Assembly: GCA_035293985.1 (NCBI GenBank)
Contig: DATGLS010000008.1
Location: forward strand, 248,001-312,000
Origin: JAVDCA01 sp035293985
Lineage (GTDB): Bacteria > Pseudomonadota > Alphaproteobacteria > Rhizobiales > Xanthobacteraceae
Reading direction: 5' to 3'
Length of the DNA: 64,000 nucleotides
Shown here piece by piece: positions 42,795 to 54,736 of this stretch. The number at the start of each line of letters is the position of its first letter. The first letter of the stretch is position 1. Under the pieces are notes generated by a model. It was not told the origin of the DNA, did no database searches, and saw only the letters and a program-made list of their open reading frames with translations. A program made the translations under genes and the position numbers.

Positions 42795-43670
42795 CTATTC
42801 GGGCGTGGCCAGTGTGATCGCGGCGATCAGCCGCGCTGCCGCCGCATCGATCGCGAGCCCCGACGTATCGACCGTCGCGTGTGCGCGCGCATAGAGCGGC
42901 TCGCGGCTCGTGAGGATCGCGCGCAGCTCCTGCATGGCGGTCGGATCGTCGGCCATCGGGCGCAGGTCGCCCTGCTGGCGCACGCGCGCCATGTGCTCGG
43001 CCGGCGCCGCTTTGAGCCAGATGGTGTGGAACGAGGCGAGCAGCAGATCGAAGGTGAGCGGCTCCGCGACGATGCCGCCGCCGGTCGCGACGATCATGGC
43101 GCCGGGGCGCGCCGTGAGCTCGCGCAGCATCGCCTGCTCCCGGCGACGAAACCCTTCCTGACCGTAGAGAGCGAGAATCTCAGGCGTCGAGAGCCCATGC
43201 GCGCGCTCGATCTCCTTGTCGAGCTCGATGAAGGCACGGCCGAGCCGCTCGGCCGCGATGCGCCCGAGCGTCGACTTGCCGGCGCCGCGCAAGCCGATCA
43301 ATGCGACGCGATCGGCGCGGGTGCGCTCGCCTGCCGCGGCCGGAGCGCCGCCCGACAGAACCTCTCGCGCGCGCGTGATCTGGGCGGGGGATGCCGCGCG
43401 CATCAGATCGCGGATGATCGGCCAGTCCGGCGATGCGGTGTCGTCGACCAGCAGGTCCTCGACCCGAATTCCCATGCCGGCGGCGGCGCGCCGCAACAGC
43501 TTGATCGAGACGTTGCCCTTCCCGCTTTCGAGCTGCGCGATATAGCGCTCGGAAATTCCCGACACCCGCGCCAGCACCTTGCGCGACATGCCGCGCAGCG
43601 CCCGCATGTGGCGCACGCGCCGGCCGAGGGCAGCGAGAAATTCCTGTTCGTCGGTGGAGCGGGCTTCCAT
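42795..43670 (-). CDS. boxR: BoxR-type regulator, HTH fused to shikimate kinase-like domain
   Basis: A 291-residue protein whose N-terminal third is an XRE-type helix-turn-helix (LGRRVRHMRALRGMSRKVLA, VSGISERYIAQLESGKGNVS) and whose C-terminal part is a shikimate-kinase-like P-loop domain (VALIGLRGAGKSTLGRIAAERLG). This fusion defines BoxR/BzdR, repressors that bind benzoyl-CoA and control benzoate degradation. ATG 43670 begins right before the HTH; the frame runs on far upstream but has no other ATG near. It is divergent from benzoate-CoA ligase with a 150-base promoter region that contains a TGCA palindrome. The kinase-like domain probably senses the CoA thioester rather than phosphorylating. 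Confidence 0.93.
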   Translation of the reverse strand: MEARSTDEQEFLAALGRRVRHMRALRGMSRKVLARVSGISERYIAQLESGKGNVSIKLLRRAAAGMGIRVEDLLVDDTASPDWPIIRDLMRAASPAQITRAREVLSGGAPAAAGERTRADRVALIGLRGAGKSTLGRIAAERLGRAFIELDKEIERAHGLSTPEILALYGQEGFRRREQAMLRELTARPGAMIVATGGGIVAEPLTFDLLLASFHTIWLKAAPAEHMARVRQQGDLRPMADDPTAMQELRAILTSREPLYARAHATVDTSGLAIDAAAARLIAAITLATPE

Positions 43671-43751
43671 GCGGGCGATCGGGTGGCGATTTCGACGATA
43701 TGCGCGATAATGCGTGTTCTCGTTGACAGTCGCAACGGTTTTCGGCTTCAC

Positions 43752-43765
43752 TAGTGCACTATAAT
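43752..43765 (+). promoter_or_regulatory. TGCA palindrome overlapping the -10 of the bclA promoter
   Basis: TAGTGCACTA at 43752-43761 is a perfect 10-base palindrome that merges with TATAAT at 43760-43765, giving TGCACTATAAT. The boxC promoter has TGCATTATAAT in the same register. A clear -35 at 17 bases is lacking (GGTTTT at 43737-43742). TGCA-containing operators have been described for the BoxR/BzdR family, so repressor binding over the -10 is likely. Confidence 0.6.
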
Positions 43766-43820
43766 TCCGAAGAGCGCCATGCGTGGCGCCTGCGCACGGC
43801 CGGACGGGAGGACGAAGTCC

Positions 43821-45386
<1,566 letters not shown>

Positions 45387-45401
45387 GTGAACGAAAGCCC
45401 G

Positions 45402-45460
45402 GTGCCAGCGCTCCTTTTCCCCCTTCAGGGGCCCTTCAGGGGGAGAGGGAGCGCTGGCAC
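45402..45460. repeat. Intergenic palindrome between bclA and hydrolase genes
   Basis: GTGCCAGCGCTCC at 45402-45414 is the perfect reverse complement of GGAGCGCTGGCAC at 45448-45460. Between them lie two CCCTTCAGGG units, the same core as in the inverted repeat at 6151-6302. The hairpin could stabilise the upstream mRNA end or partly attenuate the box operon. Confidence 0.75.
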
Positions 45461-45490
45461 GGTGCGCGTGGCTACAAGGTGCTCCTCGAA

Positions 45491-46318
45491 ATGCTTTCCT
45501 CCTCCGGCTTCCTCACCATCGGCGACGCCAAGCTCGAGTATCGCGTTGCCGGCGACACATCTGCGGCGCCCGCCATCGTCATGCTGCACGAAGGCCTCGG
45601 CTCCGCATCGCTGTGGGGCGACGTCCCCGACAAGCTCGCGGCCGCGACCGGCGTCACGGTGTTCGCCTATTCGCGCGCCGGCTATGGCGCCTCGAGCACC
45701 GTCGCGCTGCCGCGCCCGCTCACCTACATGCACGACGAGGCGAAGGACGTGCTCCCTCCCCTGCTCGACGCCATCGGCTTTCGGCGCGGCCTACTGCTCG
45801 GCCACTCCGACGGCGCCTCGATCGCGGCGATCTATGCCGGCAGCGTGCAGGATCATCGCGTGCGCGGGCTGGTGCTGATCGCGCCGCATTTCATCGTCGA
45901 GGACATGGGCCTTGCGGCGATCCGCGCCACGACGGCCGCCTACGAGCAGGGCGATCTCAAATCGCGCCTCGCGCGCTGGCACAAGCACGTCGACACGACG
46001 TTCTACGGTTGGAGCGGCGCCTGGCTCGATCCCGGCTTTCGCAGCTGGGACATCACCGATGCGCTCGCCTACATCCGCGTGCCGATCCAGATCGTGCAGG
46101 GCGAGGACGACCCGTACGGCACGATCAGGCAAGTCGAGATCGCCCAGGAGGAATGCTACTGCCCGGTCGAGGTCGCAATGATCGCCGGCGCCGGACATAG
46201 CCCACAGCGCGAGAAAGCTGGCGTGACGCGCGCGGCCATCGCTGATTTCGCCAATCGGATCCTCAGCTTGCACCACGAAGGCGGCGCCACGCCGGCCATG
46301 AAGAAAAGTGCAAAATAA
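45491..46318 (+). CDS. Alpha/beta hydrolase of the box cluster
   Basis: A 275-residue alpha/beta-hydrolase: oxyanion segment MLHEGLGSASLWGD near residue 30, nucleophile elbow GHSDGASIA with Ser near residue 98, acid in QGEDDPYGTI and His in GAGHSPQREKAGV. Hydrolases of this type are found in many box clusters; they may hydrolyse aberrant CoA esters or ring-cleavage lactones, but the substrate here is not known. ATG 45491 starts at SSSGFLTIGDAKLEYRVAG; GTG 45479 is possible. It lies downstream of bclA with the palindrome in between and upstream of the boxC promoter. Confidence 0.88.
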   Translation: MLSSSGFLTIGDAKLEYRVAGDTSAAPAIVMLHEGLGSASLWGDVPDKLAAATGVTVFAYSRAGYGASSTVALPRPLTYMHDEAKDVLPPLLDAIGFRRGLLLGHSDGASIAAIYAGSVQDHRVRGLVLIAPHFIVEDMGLAAIRATTAAYEQGDLKSRLARWHKHVDTTFYGWSGAWLDPGFRSWDITDALAYIRVPIQIVQGEDDPYGTIRQVEIAQEECYCPVEVAMIAGAGHSPQREKAGVTRAAIADFANRILSLHHEGGATPAMKKSAK

Positions 46319-46332
46319 GGACCGGATTCGGC

Positions 46333-46365
46333 TTGGAGACTTGCCCTAGATGCATTATAATGCAT
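46333..46365 (+). promoter_or_regulatory. boxC promoter with a perfect palindromic operator
   Basis: TTGGAG (46333-46338), 17 bases and TATAAT (46356-46361) make a sigma-70-type promoter. The -10 lies in the centre of ATGCATTATAATGCAT (46350-46365), a perfect 16-base palindrome of the form TGCA-N6-TGCA. A repressor bound here would block RNA polymerase; BoxR, whose family recognises TGCA-containing operators, is the obvious candidate. Confidence 0.75.
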
Positions 46366-46388
46366 CATCGTCAACCCAGAGAGGCGCC

Positions 46389-48077
<1,689 letters not shown>

Positions 48078-48090
48078 CCACCGGCATAGC

Positions 48091-48178
48091 GTCATGCCCG
48101 GGCTTGTCCCGGGCATCCACGACTTGCGGTGGCTCAGCAAGGGAAGACGTGGATGGCCGGGACAAGCCCGGCCATGAC
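48091..48178. repeat. Conserved rhizobial-type intergenic palindrome
   Basis: Arms 48091-48121 and 48148-48178 are reverse complements with two mismatches over 31 bases. Each holds ATGCCCGGGCTTGTCCCGG or its complement, with CATCCACG at the inner end. Palindromes of this sequence type recur between genes in Bradyrhizobium-like genomes. Here it sits between boxC and boxB without breaking the gene order. Confidence 0.85.
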
Positions 48179-48198
48179 GGGACGAAGGATGTACGGCC

Positions 48199-49644
<1,446 letters not shown>

Positions 49645-49661
49645 AGTGCGCTCTTTCTTCC

Positions 49662-49683
49662 CCTCCCCCGCTTGCGGGGGAGG
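49662..49683. terminator. Hairpin after boxB, terminator candidate
   Basis: CCTCCCCCGC and GCGGGGGAGG form a perfect 10-base-pair stem across TT, starting 17 bases after the boxB stop codon. It belongs to the CCCCGCTTGCGGGG repeat type seen also at 54600-54703. No U tract follows, so termination is plausible but not certain. Confidence 0.5.
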
Positions 49684-49872
49684 AATACGCGCGAAGCGCG
49701 CAGGAGGGACCAAGTCACTAATGCCTGGGCAAGCGGTGCCCCCGCCCTCCGCCGCAAGCACGGGGGGAGGGCGCGCACCCGCCGCGCCGCAGGGCCGCAG
49801 CCATCGGTTCTTGAGACACGCACACCATCGGGTATGATCTGACCACACACCTCGGTTCCTGGGAGGGGCACG

Positions 49873-51054
49873 ATGAAACGAACACTTGTCACAGCCGGCG
49901 CATCTCTGGCGCTTGTCGCCGCACTGACGACGACTCCGGCCGCCGCGCAGCAGAAGACCATCAAGATCGGCTTCATCTCCACCTTCAGCGGCCCGGCGGC
50001 CGCGATCGGCAACGACATGCGCAACTCCTTCGAGCTCGGCCTCGACCACGTCGGCCGCAAGCTCGGCGGCATCCCGGTCGAGGTGATCTACGAGGACGAC
50101 ACGTTCAAGCCGGACGTCGGCGTGCAGAAGACGCAGAAGCTGATCCAATCCGACCATGTCGACTTCCTGGTCGGCTACATCTGGTCGAACGTGCTCGTCG
50201 CCTCGCTCAAGCCGATCGTCGATTCGAAGACCTTCACGGTCGTCACCAACGCGGGCGCCTCGCAGCTCGCCGGCGAGCTGTGCTCGCCGTACGTGTTCTC
50301 CACCTCATGGCAGAACGACCAGACGCCGGCCGCCATCGGCACCTACATGAACCAGAAGGGCGTCAAGACCGCCTTCCTGATGGGCCCGAATTACATCGCC
50401 GGCAAAGACATGCTCACCGGCGTCACCTCGACCTTCAAGGGCAAGGTCGTCGGCCAGAAGCTCACCCGCTGGCCCGACCAGCTCGACTTCTCGGCCGAGC
50501 TCTCCGAAGCGCGGGCCGCCAAACCCGACGCGATCTTCGCCTTCTATCCCGGTGGCGCCGGCGTCCAGTTCGTCACCCAGTACGCGCAGTCCGGTCTCAA
50601 GGGCCAGATCCCGCTCTATACCGCCTTCACGATCGACGACCTGTCGCTGCCGAAGCTCAAGGATCTCGCAGTCGGCGTTCCGGGCGCGCAGCAGTGGGTC
50701 AACGACCTGCCGAACGAGGCCAACAAGAAATTCGTCGCCGATTACAAGGCGAAGTACAAGGTCATGCCGTCGTTCTACGGCGCTCAGACCTATGACGCGG
50801 TCGCGCTGCTCAATGACGCGGTCACGAGCGTCAAGGGCGACCTCACCAAGAAGGACGAAATGCGCCGCGAGGTCGAGCAGGCGAAGTTCACCTCGGTGCG
50901 CGGCGAGTTCAAGTTCGGCAACAACCACATCCCGATCCAGGACTTCTATCTGCAAGACGCCGTGAAGGACGGCGACAGCTACCGCCTCAAGACCGTATCG
51001 ATGATCGTGAAGATGGATCAGGACCGCTTCCACGATAAGTGTCCGATGAAGTGA
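49873..51054 (+). CDS. Branched-chain/aromatic-acid-type ABC substrate-binding protein
   Basis: A 393-residue exported protein of the LivK/periplasmic-binding-protein type 6 family. The signal peptide ends TTTPAAA near residue 25, then KTIKIGFISTFSGPAAAIGNDM, VDFLVGYIWSNVLVASL (in place of the usual phosphate-like loop), ETYAA-like IYEDDTFKPDVGVQ and PSFYGAQTYDAVALL. GGGAGGGG at 49861-49868 precedes ATG 49873. Together with the next four genes it makes a complete HAAT-type importer. Its place next to the box genes suggests benzoate or a related aromatic acid as substrate, an inference. Confidence 0.92.
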   Translation: MKRTLVTAGASLALVAALTTTPAAAQQKTIKIGFISTFSGPAAAIGNDMRNSFELGLDHVGRKLGGIPVEVIYEDDTFKPDVGVQKTQKLIQSDHVDFLVGYIWSNVLVASLKPIVDSKTFTVVTNAGASQLAGELCSPYVFSTSWQNDQTPAAIGTYMNQKGVKTAFLMGPNYIAGKDMLTGVTSTFKGKVVGQKLTRWPDQLDFSAELSEARAAKPDAIFAFYPGGAGVQFVTQYAQSGLKGQIPLYTAFTIDDLSLPKLKDLAVGVPGAQQWVNDLPNEANKKFVADYKAKYKVMPSFYGAQTYDAVALLNDAVTSVKGDLTKKDEMRREVEQAKFTSVRGEFKFGNNHIPIQDFYLQDAVKDGDSYRLKTVSMIVKMDQDRFHDKCPMK

Positions 51055-51084
51055 GAGCGATCGCTTGCTCCGACCCAACCCCGC

Positions 51085-51230
51085 CTCATGGTGAGGCGCG
51101 CGGCCGCCTTTGCGGCCGAGCGTCTCGAACCACGCGGCGGCCCGTGTCGTGCCGCTTGCGCTCGCGGCCCATCCTTCGAGACGCACTTCGTTGCGCAGCG
51201 ACGAAGTGCTCCTCGGGATGAGGCGGAGCG
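51085..51230. repeat. Long intergenic palindrome (CCTCATGGTGAGG type)
   Basis: CGCCTCATGGTGAGGCG at the left and CTCCTCGGGATGAGGCGG at the right, with GCGTCTCGAACCACG and CCATCCTTCGAGACGC inside, form nested inverted repeats across the gap between livK and livH. The element at 57694-57828 carries the same words in the opposite order. These are dispersed repeats of the rhizobial type. Confidence 0.7.
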
Positions 51231-51247
51231 GGTCGGGACCTAGTTGA

Positions 51248-52165
51248 ATGCTCTACTTCATCGAGCAGTGCCTCAATGGCGTGCAGCTCGGGATGCTGCT
51301 GTTTCTGCTCGCAGCCGGGCTCACGCTGGTGTTCGGGATCATGGATCTCGTCAACCTCGCGCACGGCTCGCTCTACATGATCGGCGCCTATTTCGCCGCG
51401 ACCTTCGCGGCCTGGATCGGCAGCTTCGTGCTCGCCGCCGTGCTGGCGCTCGTCGCGACGCTGGTCGTCGGCATGGTGATCGAGGTCGTCGTCATGCGCC
51501 GGCTGTACGGGCGCGACCATCTCGACCACGTGCTCGGCACGTTCGGGCTGATCCTGTTCTTCAACGAGCTCGTGCGCCTCGTCTGGGGCCCGGCCGGCAT
51601 GACGCTGCCGCTGCCGAGCGAGATGCTCACCGCCGTGCAGGTGCTGCCCGGCATCTACTACCCGGTATATCGCCTGGTCATCATCGCGGTGACGCTCGCC
51701 GTCGCGGTCGCGCTCTATCTCTTCATCATGCGCACCCGCATCGGCATGCTGATCCGCGCCGGCGCCGCGAACCGCGAGATGGTCGGCGCGCTCGGCGTCA
51801 ACATCAAGCTGCTCTACACCCTCGTGTTCGGCCTCGGCGCCGCGCTCGCCGGCTTCGCCGGCCTGATGCAGGCCCCGATCCTGACGGTGCAGATCGGCAT
51901 GGGCGAGAACATCCTCATCCTCGCCTTCGTCGTCATCATCATCGGCGGCATCGGCTCGATCCGCGGCGCCTTCGTCGCCTCGGTCTTCGTCGGCCTCGTC
52001 GACACCGTCGGCCGCGCCTTCCTTCCCGACCTCCTGCGCACGATGCTGAGCGAGGACGCCGCGCAGACGCTCGGGCCGGCGCTCTCCTCCATGCTGATCT
52101 ATGTGCTGATGGCTGCCGTGCTGGTGCTGCGGCCGGAAGGCCTGTTTCCGGCGTCGCGCCGATGA
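51248..52165 (+). CDS. livH: HAAT ABC permease, LivH type
   Basis: A 305-residue inner-membrane permease. It starts MLYFIEQCLNGVQLGMLLFLLAAGLTLVFGIMDLVNLAHGSLYMIGAY, the LivH opening, and shows eight hydrophobic segments. The EAA-like loop near RTRIGMLIRAGAANREMVGALG contacts the ATPases. The C terminus LVLRPEGLFP is usual. ATG 51248. Its stop codon overlaps the livM start by four bases (ATGA). Substrate specificity belongs to the binding protein; it may not carry branched-chain amino acids. Confidence 0.94.
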   Translation: MLYFIEQCLNGVQLGMLLFLLAAGLTLVFGIMDLVNLAHGSLYMIGAYFAATFAAWIGSFVLAAVLALVATLVVGMVIEVVVMRRLYGRDHLDHVLGTFGLILFFNELVRLVWGPAGMTLPLPSEMLTAVQVLPGIYYPVYRLVIIAVTLAVAVALYLFIMRTRIGMLIRAGAANREMVGALGVNIKLLYTLVFGLGAALAGFAGLMQAPILTVQIGMGENILILAFVVIIIGGIGSIRGAFVASVFVGLVDTVGRAFLPDLLRTMLSEDAAQTLGPALSSMLIYVLMAAVLVLRPEGLFPASRR

Positions 52166-53109
52166 AAGGGCATCTCACGCCGCGCAATGCCGTGGTCGCC
52201 GCGGTGCTCGTGATCCTGGCCCTGGTCCCGGTCTATTGCACGCTCAGCGGCAGCGCGTTTGCGCTCAGCATGTTCACCCGCATCGTCATATTCGCCATCG
52301 CGGCCGTCAGCCTCAACCTGGTGATGGGCTACGGCGGCATGGTGAGCTTCGGCCACGCCGCCTTCCTCGGCCTCGGCGGCTACGTCGTCGGTATCCTCGC
52401 CAAGGAAGGCGTCGGCTCTGGCTTCCTGCAATGGCCGCTCGCGCTGGTGGTCTCGGCCGTCTTCGCGCTCGGCATCGGCGCGCTCAGCCTGCGCACCCGC
52501 GGCGTCTACTTCATCATGATCACGCTCGCCTTCGCGCAGATGGCCTACTACGTCGCGAGCGGCCTCGATCGCTACGGCGGCGACGACGGCCTCACCATCT
52601 ACCATCGCAGCAGCTTCGGCGGCGTGATCGACCTCAACAACAAGACCGCATTCTACTATCTCTGCCTCGCCCTCCTGCTCGCGACGATCTTTCTGGTCTC
52701 GCGCCTGGTCAACTCGCGCTTCGGCCTGGTGATCCAGGGCGCCCGCTCGAACGAACGGCGCATGCGCGCGATCGGCTTCCCCACTTTTCGCTACAAGCTC
52801 ACCTGCTTCGTCATCTCCGGTATGCTGTGCGGCCTCGCCGGCGTGCTGCTCGCCAATCATACCGATTTCATCAGCCCCGCCATCATGCACTGGACGCGCT
52901 CGGGCGATCTCATCGTCATGGCCGTGCTCGGCGGCATGGGCTCGGTGATCGGCCCGGTGCTCGGCGCCTTGTCGCTGCTGCTGCTCGAGGAGGGCCTTTC
53001 GCGCGTCACCGAGTACTGGCAGATCATCATCGGCCCCCTCTTCCTGCTGGTCGTGCTGTTCGCGCGCGGCGGCATCGATGGCCTGCTCACGAGGGTCGGC
53101 CGTGGCTGA
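52162..53109 (+). CDS. livM: HAAT ABC permease, LivM type
   Basis: A 315-residue permease with the LivM signature LNLVMGYGGMVSFGHAAFLGLGGYV in helix 3 and RSNERRMRAIGFPTFRYKL as the ATPase-contact loop. About ten hydrophobic segments are visible, with SVIGPVLGAL near the end. ATG 52162 overlaps the livH stop (ATGA), so the two permeases are translationally coupled. The C terminus overlaps livG by eight bases. Confidence 0.94.
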   Translation: MKGHLTPRNAVVAAVLVILALVPVYCTLSGSAFALSMFTRIVIFAIAAVSLNLVMGYGGMVSFGHAAFLGLGGYVVGILAKEGVGSGFLQWPLALVVSAVFALGIGALSLRTRGVYFIMITLAFAQMAYYVASGLDRYGGDDGLTIYHRSSFGGVIDLNNKTAFYYLCLALLLATIFLVSRLVNSRFGLVIQGARSNERRMRAIGFPTFRYKLTCFVISGMLCGLAGVLLANHTDFISPAIMHWTRSGDLIVMAVLGGMGSVIGPVLGALSLLLLEEGLSRVTEYWQIIIGPLFLLVVLFARGGIDGLLTRVGRG

Positions 53110-53884
53110 GCGGCAGCCAGATCCTCTGTTGCGTATCGAGGGACTGCGCAAGCAGTTCGGCGGCATCACGGCCTCTGACGACATCATGCTCTCGCTCGCG
53201 CCCGGCGAGCTGCACGCCATCATCGGCCCTAACGGCGCCGGCAAGACCACGCTGATCGGCCAGCTCGCCGGCGAGATCGCGCCCGAGGCCGGCAAGGTCT
53301 TCTTCGACGGCCACGACATCACGACACTGCGGCCCGAGCGGCGCGCCATGCTCGGCCTCGCCCGCTCGTTCCAGATCACCTCGCTCTTTCTCGATGTCAC
53401 GGCTCTCGACAACGTCGCGCTCGCCGTGCAGGCGCAGGCCGGCCACTCGTTCCGCTTCTGGGCCGACGCGCGACGCGATCCGGCCCTGGGCGAGCCCGCG
53501 CGCGCCGCACTCGCCAGTGTCGGCCTCGACGCGCGCGCCGGCGTGATCGCATCGGCGCTGAGCCACGGCGAGCATCGCCTGCTCGAGCTCGCCATGGCGC
53601 TCGCCGCCAAGCCGCGCCTCTTGTTGCTCGACGAGCCGATGGCCGGGCTCGGCCCCGAGGAGTCGGCGCGCGTCGTCGCAATGTTGCGCGGCCTCAAGGG
53701 CCGCCTCGCGATCCTGCTGATCGAGCACGACATGGAGGCCGTATTCGCACTGGCCGACCGCATCACGGTGCTGTCCTACGGCCGCGTCATCGCCTCGGGC
53801 GCGCCGGACGCGATCCGCGCCGACGCCGAGGTGCGCAAGGCCTATCTGGGCTCGGCCGCGAGCGCGGGAGGCCGCGATGGCTGA
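53102..53884 (+). CDS. livG: HAAT ABC ATP-binding protein, LivG type
   Basis: A 260-residue ATPase: Walker A IIGPNGAGKTTLIGQLAGE near residue 45, LGLARSFQITSLFLDVTALDNV as the LivG Q-loop region, signature ALSHGEHRLLELAMALAAKP (SHGEH instead of SxGQQ), Walker B LLLLDEPMAGLGPEES and switch His in LIEHDMEAVFALADR. GTG 53102 overlaps the livM stop by eight bases and gives the natural start AERQPDPLLRIEGLRKQFGG; ATG 53078 would add a stretch lacking resemblance. Works with LivF. Confidence 0.93.
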   Translation: MAERQPDPLLRIEGLRKQFGGITASDDIMLSLAPGELHAIIGPNGAGKTTLIGQLAGEIAPEAGKVFFDGHDITTLRPERRAMLGLARSFQITSLFLDVTALDNVALAVQAQAGHSFRFWADARRDPALGEPARAALASVGLDARAGVIASALSHGEHRLLELAMALAAKPRLLLLDEPMAGLGPEESARVVAMLRGLKGRLAILLIEHDMEAVFALADRITVLSYGRVIASGAPDAIRADAEVRKAYLGSAASAGGRDG

Positions 53885-54587
53885 CCTGCTCGAGGTCGAC
53901 GGCATCGAGACCTGTTACGGCCGCAGCCAGGTCCTGTTCGGCCTCTCGCTCGCCATTGGGCCAGGCGAGATGGTGACGCTGATGGGCCGCAACGGCATGG
54001 GCAAGACCACGACGGTGCGCTCGATCATGGGCCTCACGCCGGCGCGCGCCGGCGCCATCCGCTTCGCCGGCGCCGATATTCGCACCCTGCCCGCTTACCG
54101 GGTCGCCCAGCTCGGCCTCGGTCTCGTTCCCGAAGGCCGGCAGATTTTCGGCAATCTCACTGCGCGCGAGAACCTGGTCGCGACCGCCGCCACCCGCCGC
54201 GCCGGCGCCGACGCCTGGACGCTCGACAAGGTGTGCGACCTCTTCCCCCGCCTCGGCGAGCGGCTCGACCGCATGGGCAGCCAGCTCTCCGGCGGCGAGC
54301 AGCAGATGCTGGCGATCGGCCGCGCCCTGATGACCAACCCGCGCCTTGTGATCCTCGACGAGGCAACCGAGGGTCTGGCGCCGCTGATCCGCGACGAGAT
54401 CTGGGCCTGCCTCACCCGGCTGAAGGCAGCGGGGCAGTCGATCCTGGTGATCGACAAGAATGTCGATGCGCTCACACGGATCGCCGACCGCCACTACCTG
54501 ATCGAGCGCGGCCGCGTGGTGTGGAGCGGCACGTCGGCGCAGCTCGCGACCGCACCCGAGGTGCAGCACAGGTATCTCGGAATCTAA
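53877..54587 (+). CDS. livF: HAAT ABC ATP-binding protein, LivF type
   Basis: A 236-residue ATPase: Walker A LMGRNGMGKTTTVRSIMGL near residue 38, YRVAQLGLGLVPEGRQIFGNLTARENL (LivF-specific), signature QLSGGEQQMLAIGRALMTNP, Walker B LVILDEATEGLAPLIRDEI. ATG 53877 overlaps the livG stop by eight bases. It is the last gene of the transporter operon. The next gene runs the other way after a 149-base gap filled with hairpins. Confidence 0.94.
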   Translation: MADLLEVDGIETCYGRSQVLFGLSLAIGPGEMVTLMGRNGMGKTTTVRSIMGLTPARAGAIRFAGADIRTLPAYRVAQLGLGLVPEGRQIFGNLTARENLVATAATRRAGADAWTLDKVCDLFPRLGERLDRMGSQLSGGEQQMLAIGRALMTNPRLVILDEATEGLAPLIRDEIWACLTRLKAAGQSILVIDKNVDALTRIADRHYLIERGRVVWSGTSAQLATAPEVQHRYLGI

Positions 54588-54609
54588 GCCACATTACGCC
54601 GAACGCGCG

Positions 54610-54703
54610 CTCCCTTTTCGCTTGCGGGAGGGCGGGGGCTCTCTCCGTACGTTCGGAGCAAGCGGAGAGTCCCCTCTCTGTCTCTCCCCCGCAAGCGGGA
54701 GAG
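54610..54703. repeat. Hairpin-rich intergenic repeat after livF
   Basis: Three short palindromes in a row: CTCCC with GCTTGCGGGAGGG, CTCTCCG with CGGAGCAAGCGGAGAG, and CTCTCCCCCGCAAGCGGGAGAG. All share the GCTTGCGGGAG or GCAAGCGGGAG word also found at 49670. They lie between the convergent livF and the molybdenum hydroxylase genes and may end transcription from both sides. Confidence 0.65.
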
Positions 54704-54736
54704 GACGCCAGAACCGCGAGCGGCGGCGCGTCAAAC

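Noticed and set aside
43723..43765. TTGACA at 43723 taken as -35 for the TATAAT at 43760
   Set aside because: The spacer would be 31 bases, too long for sigma-70. The TTGACA may serve another start, or be chance.
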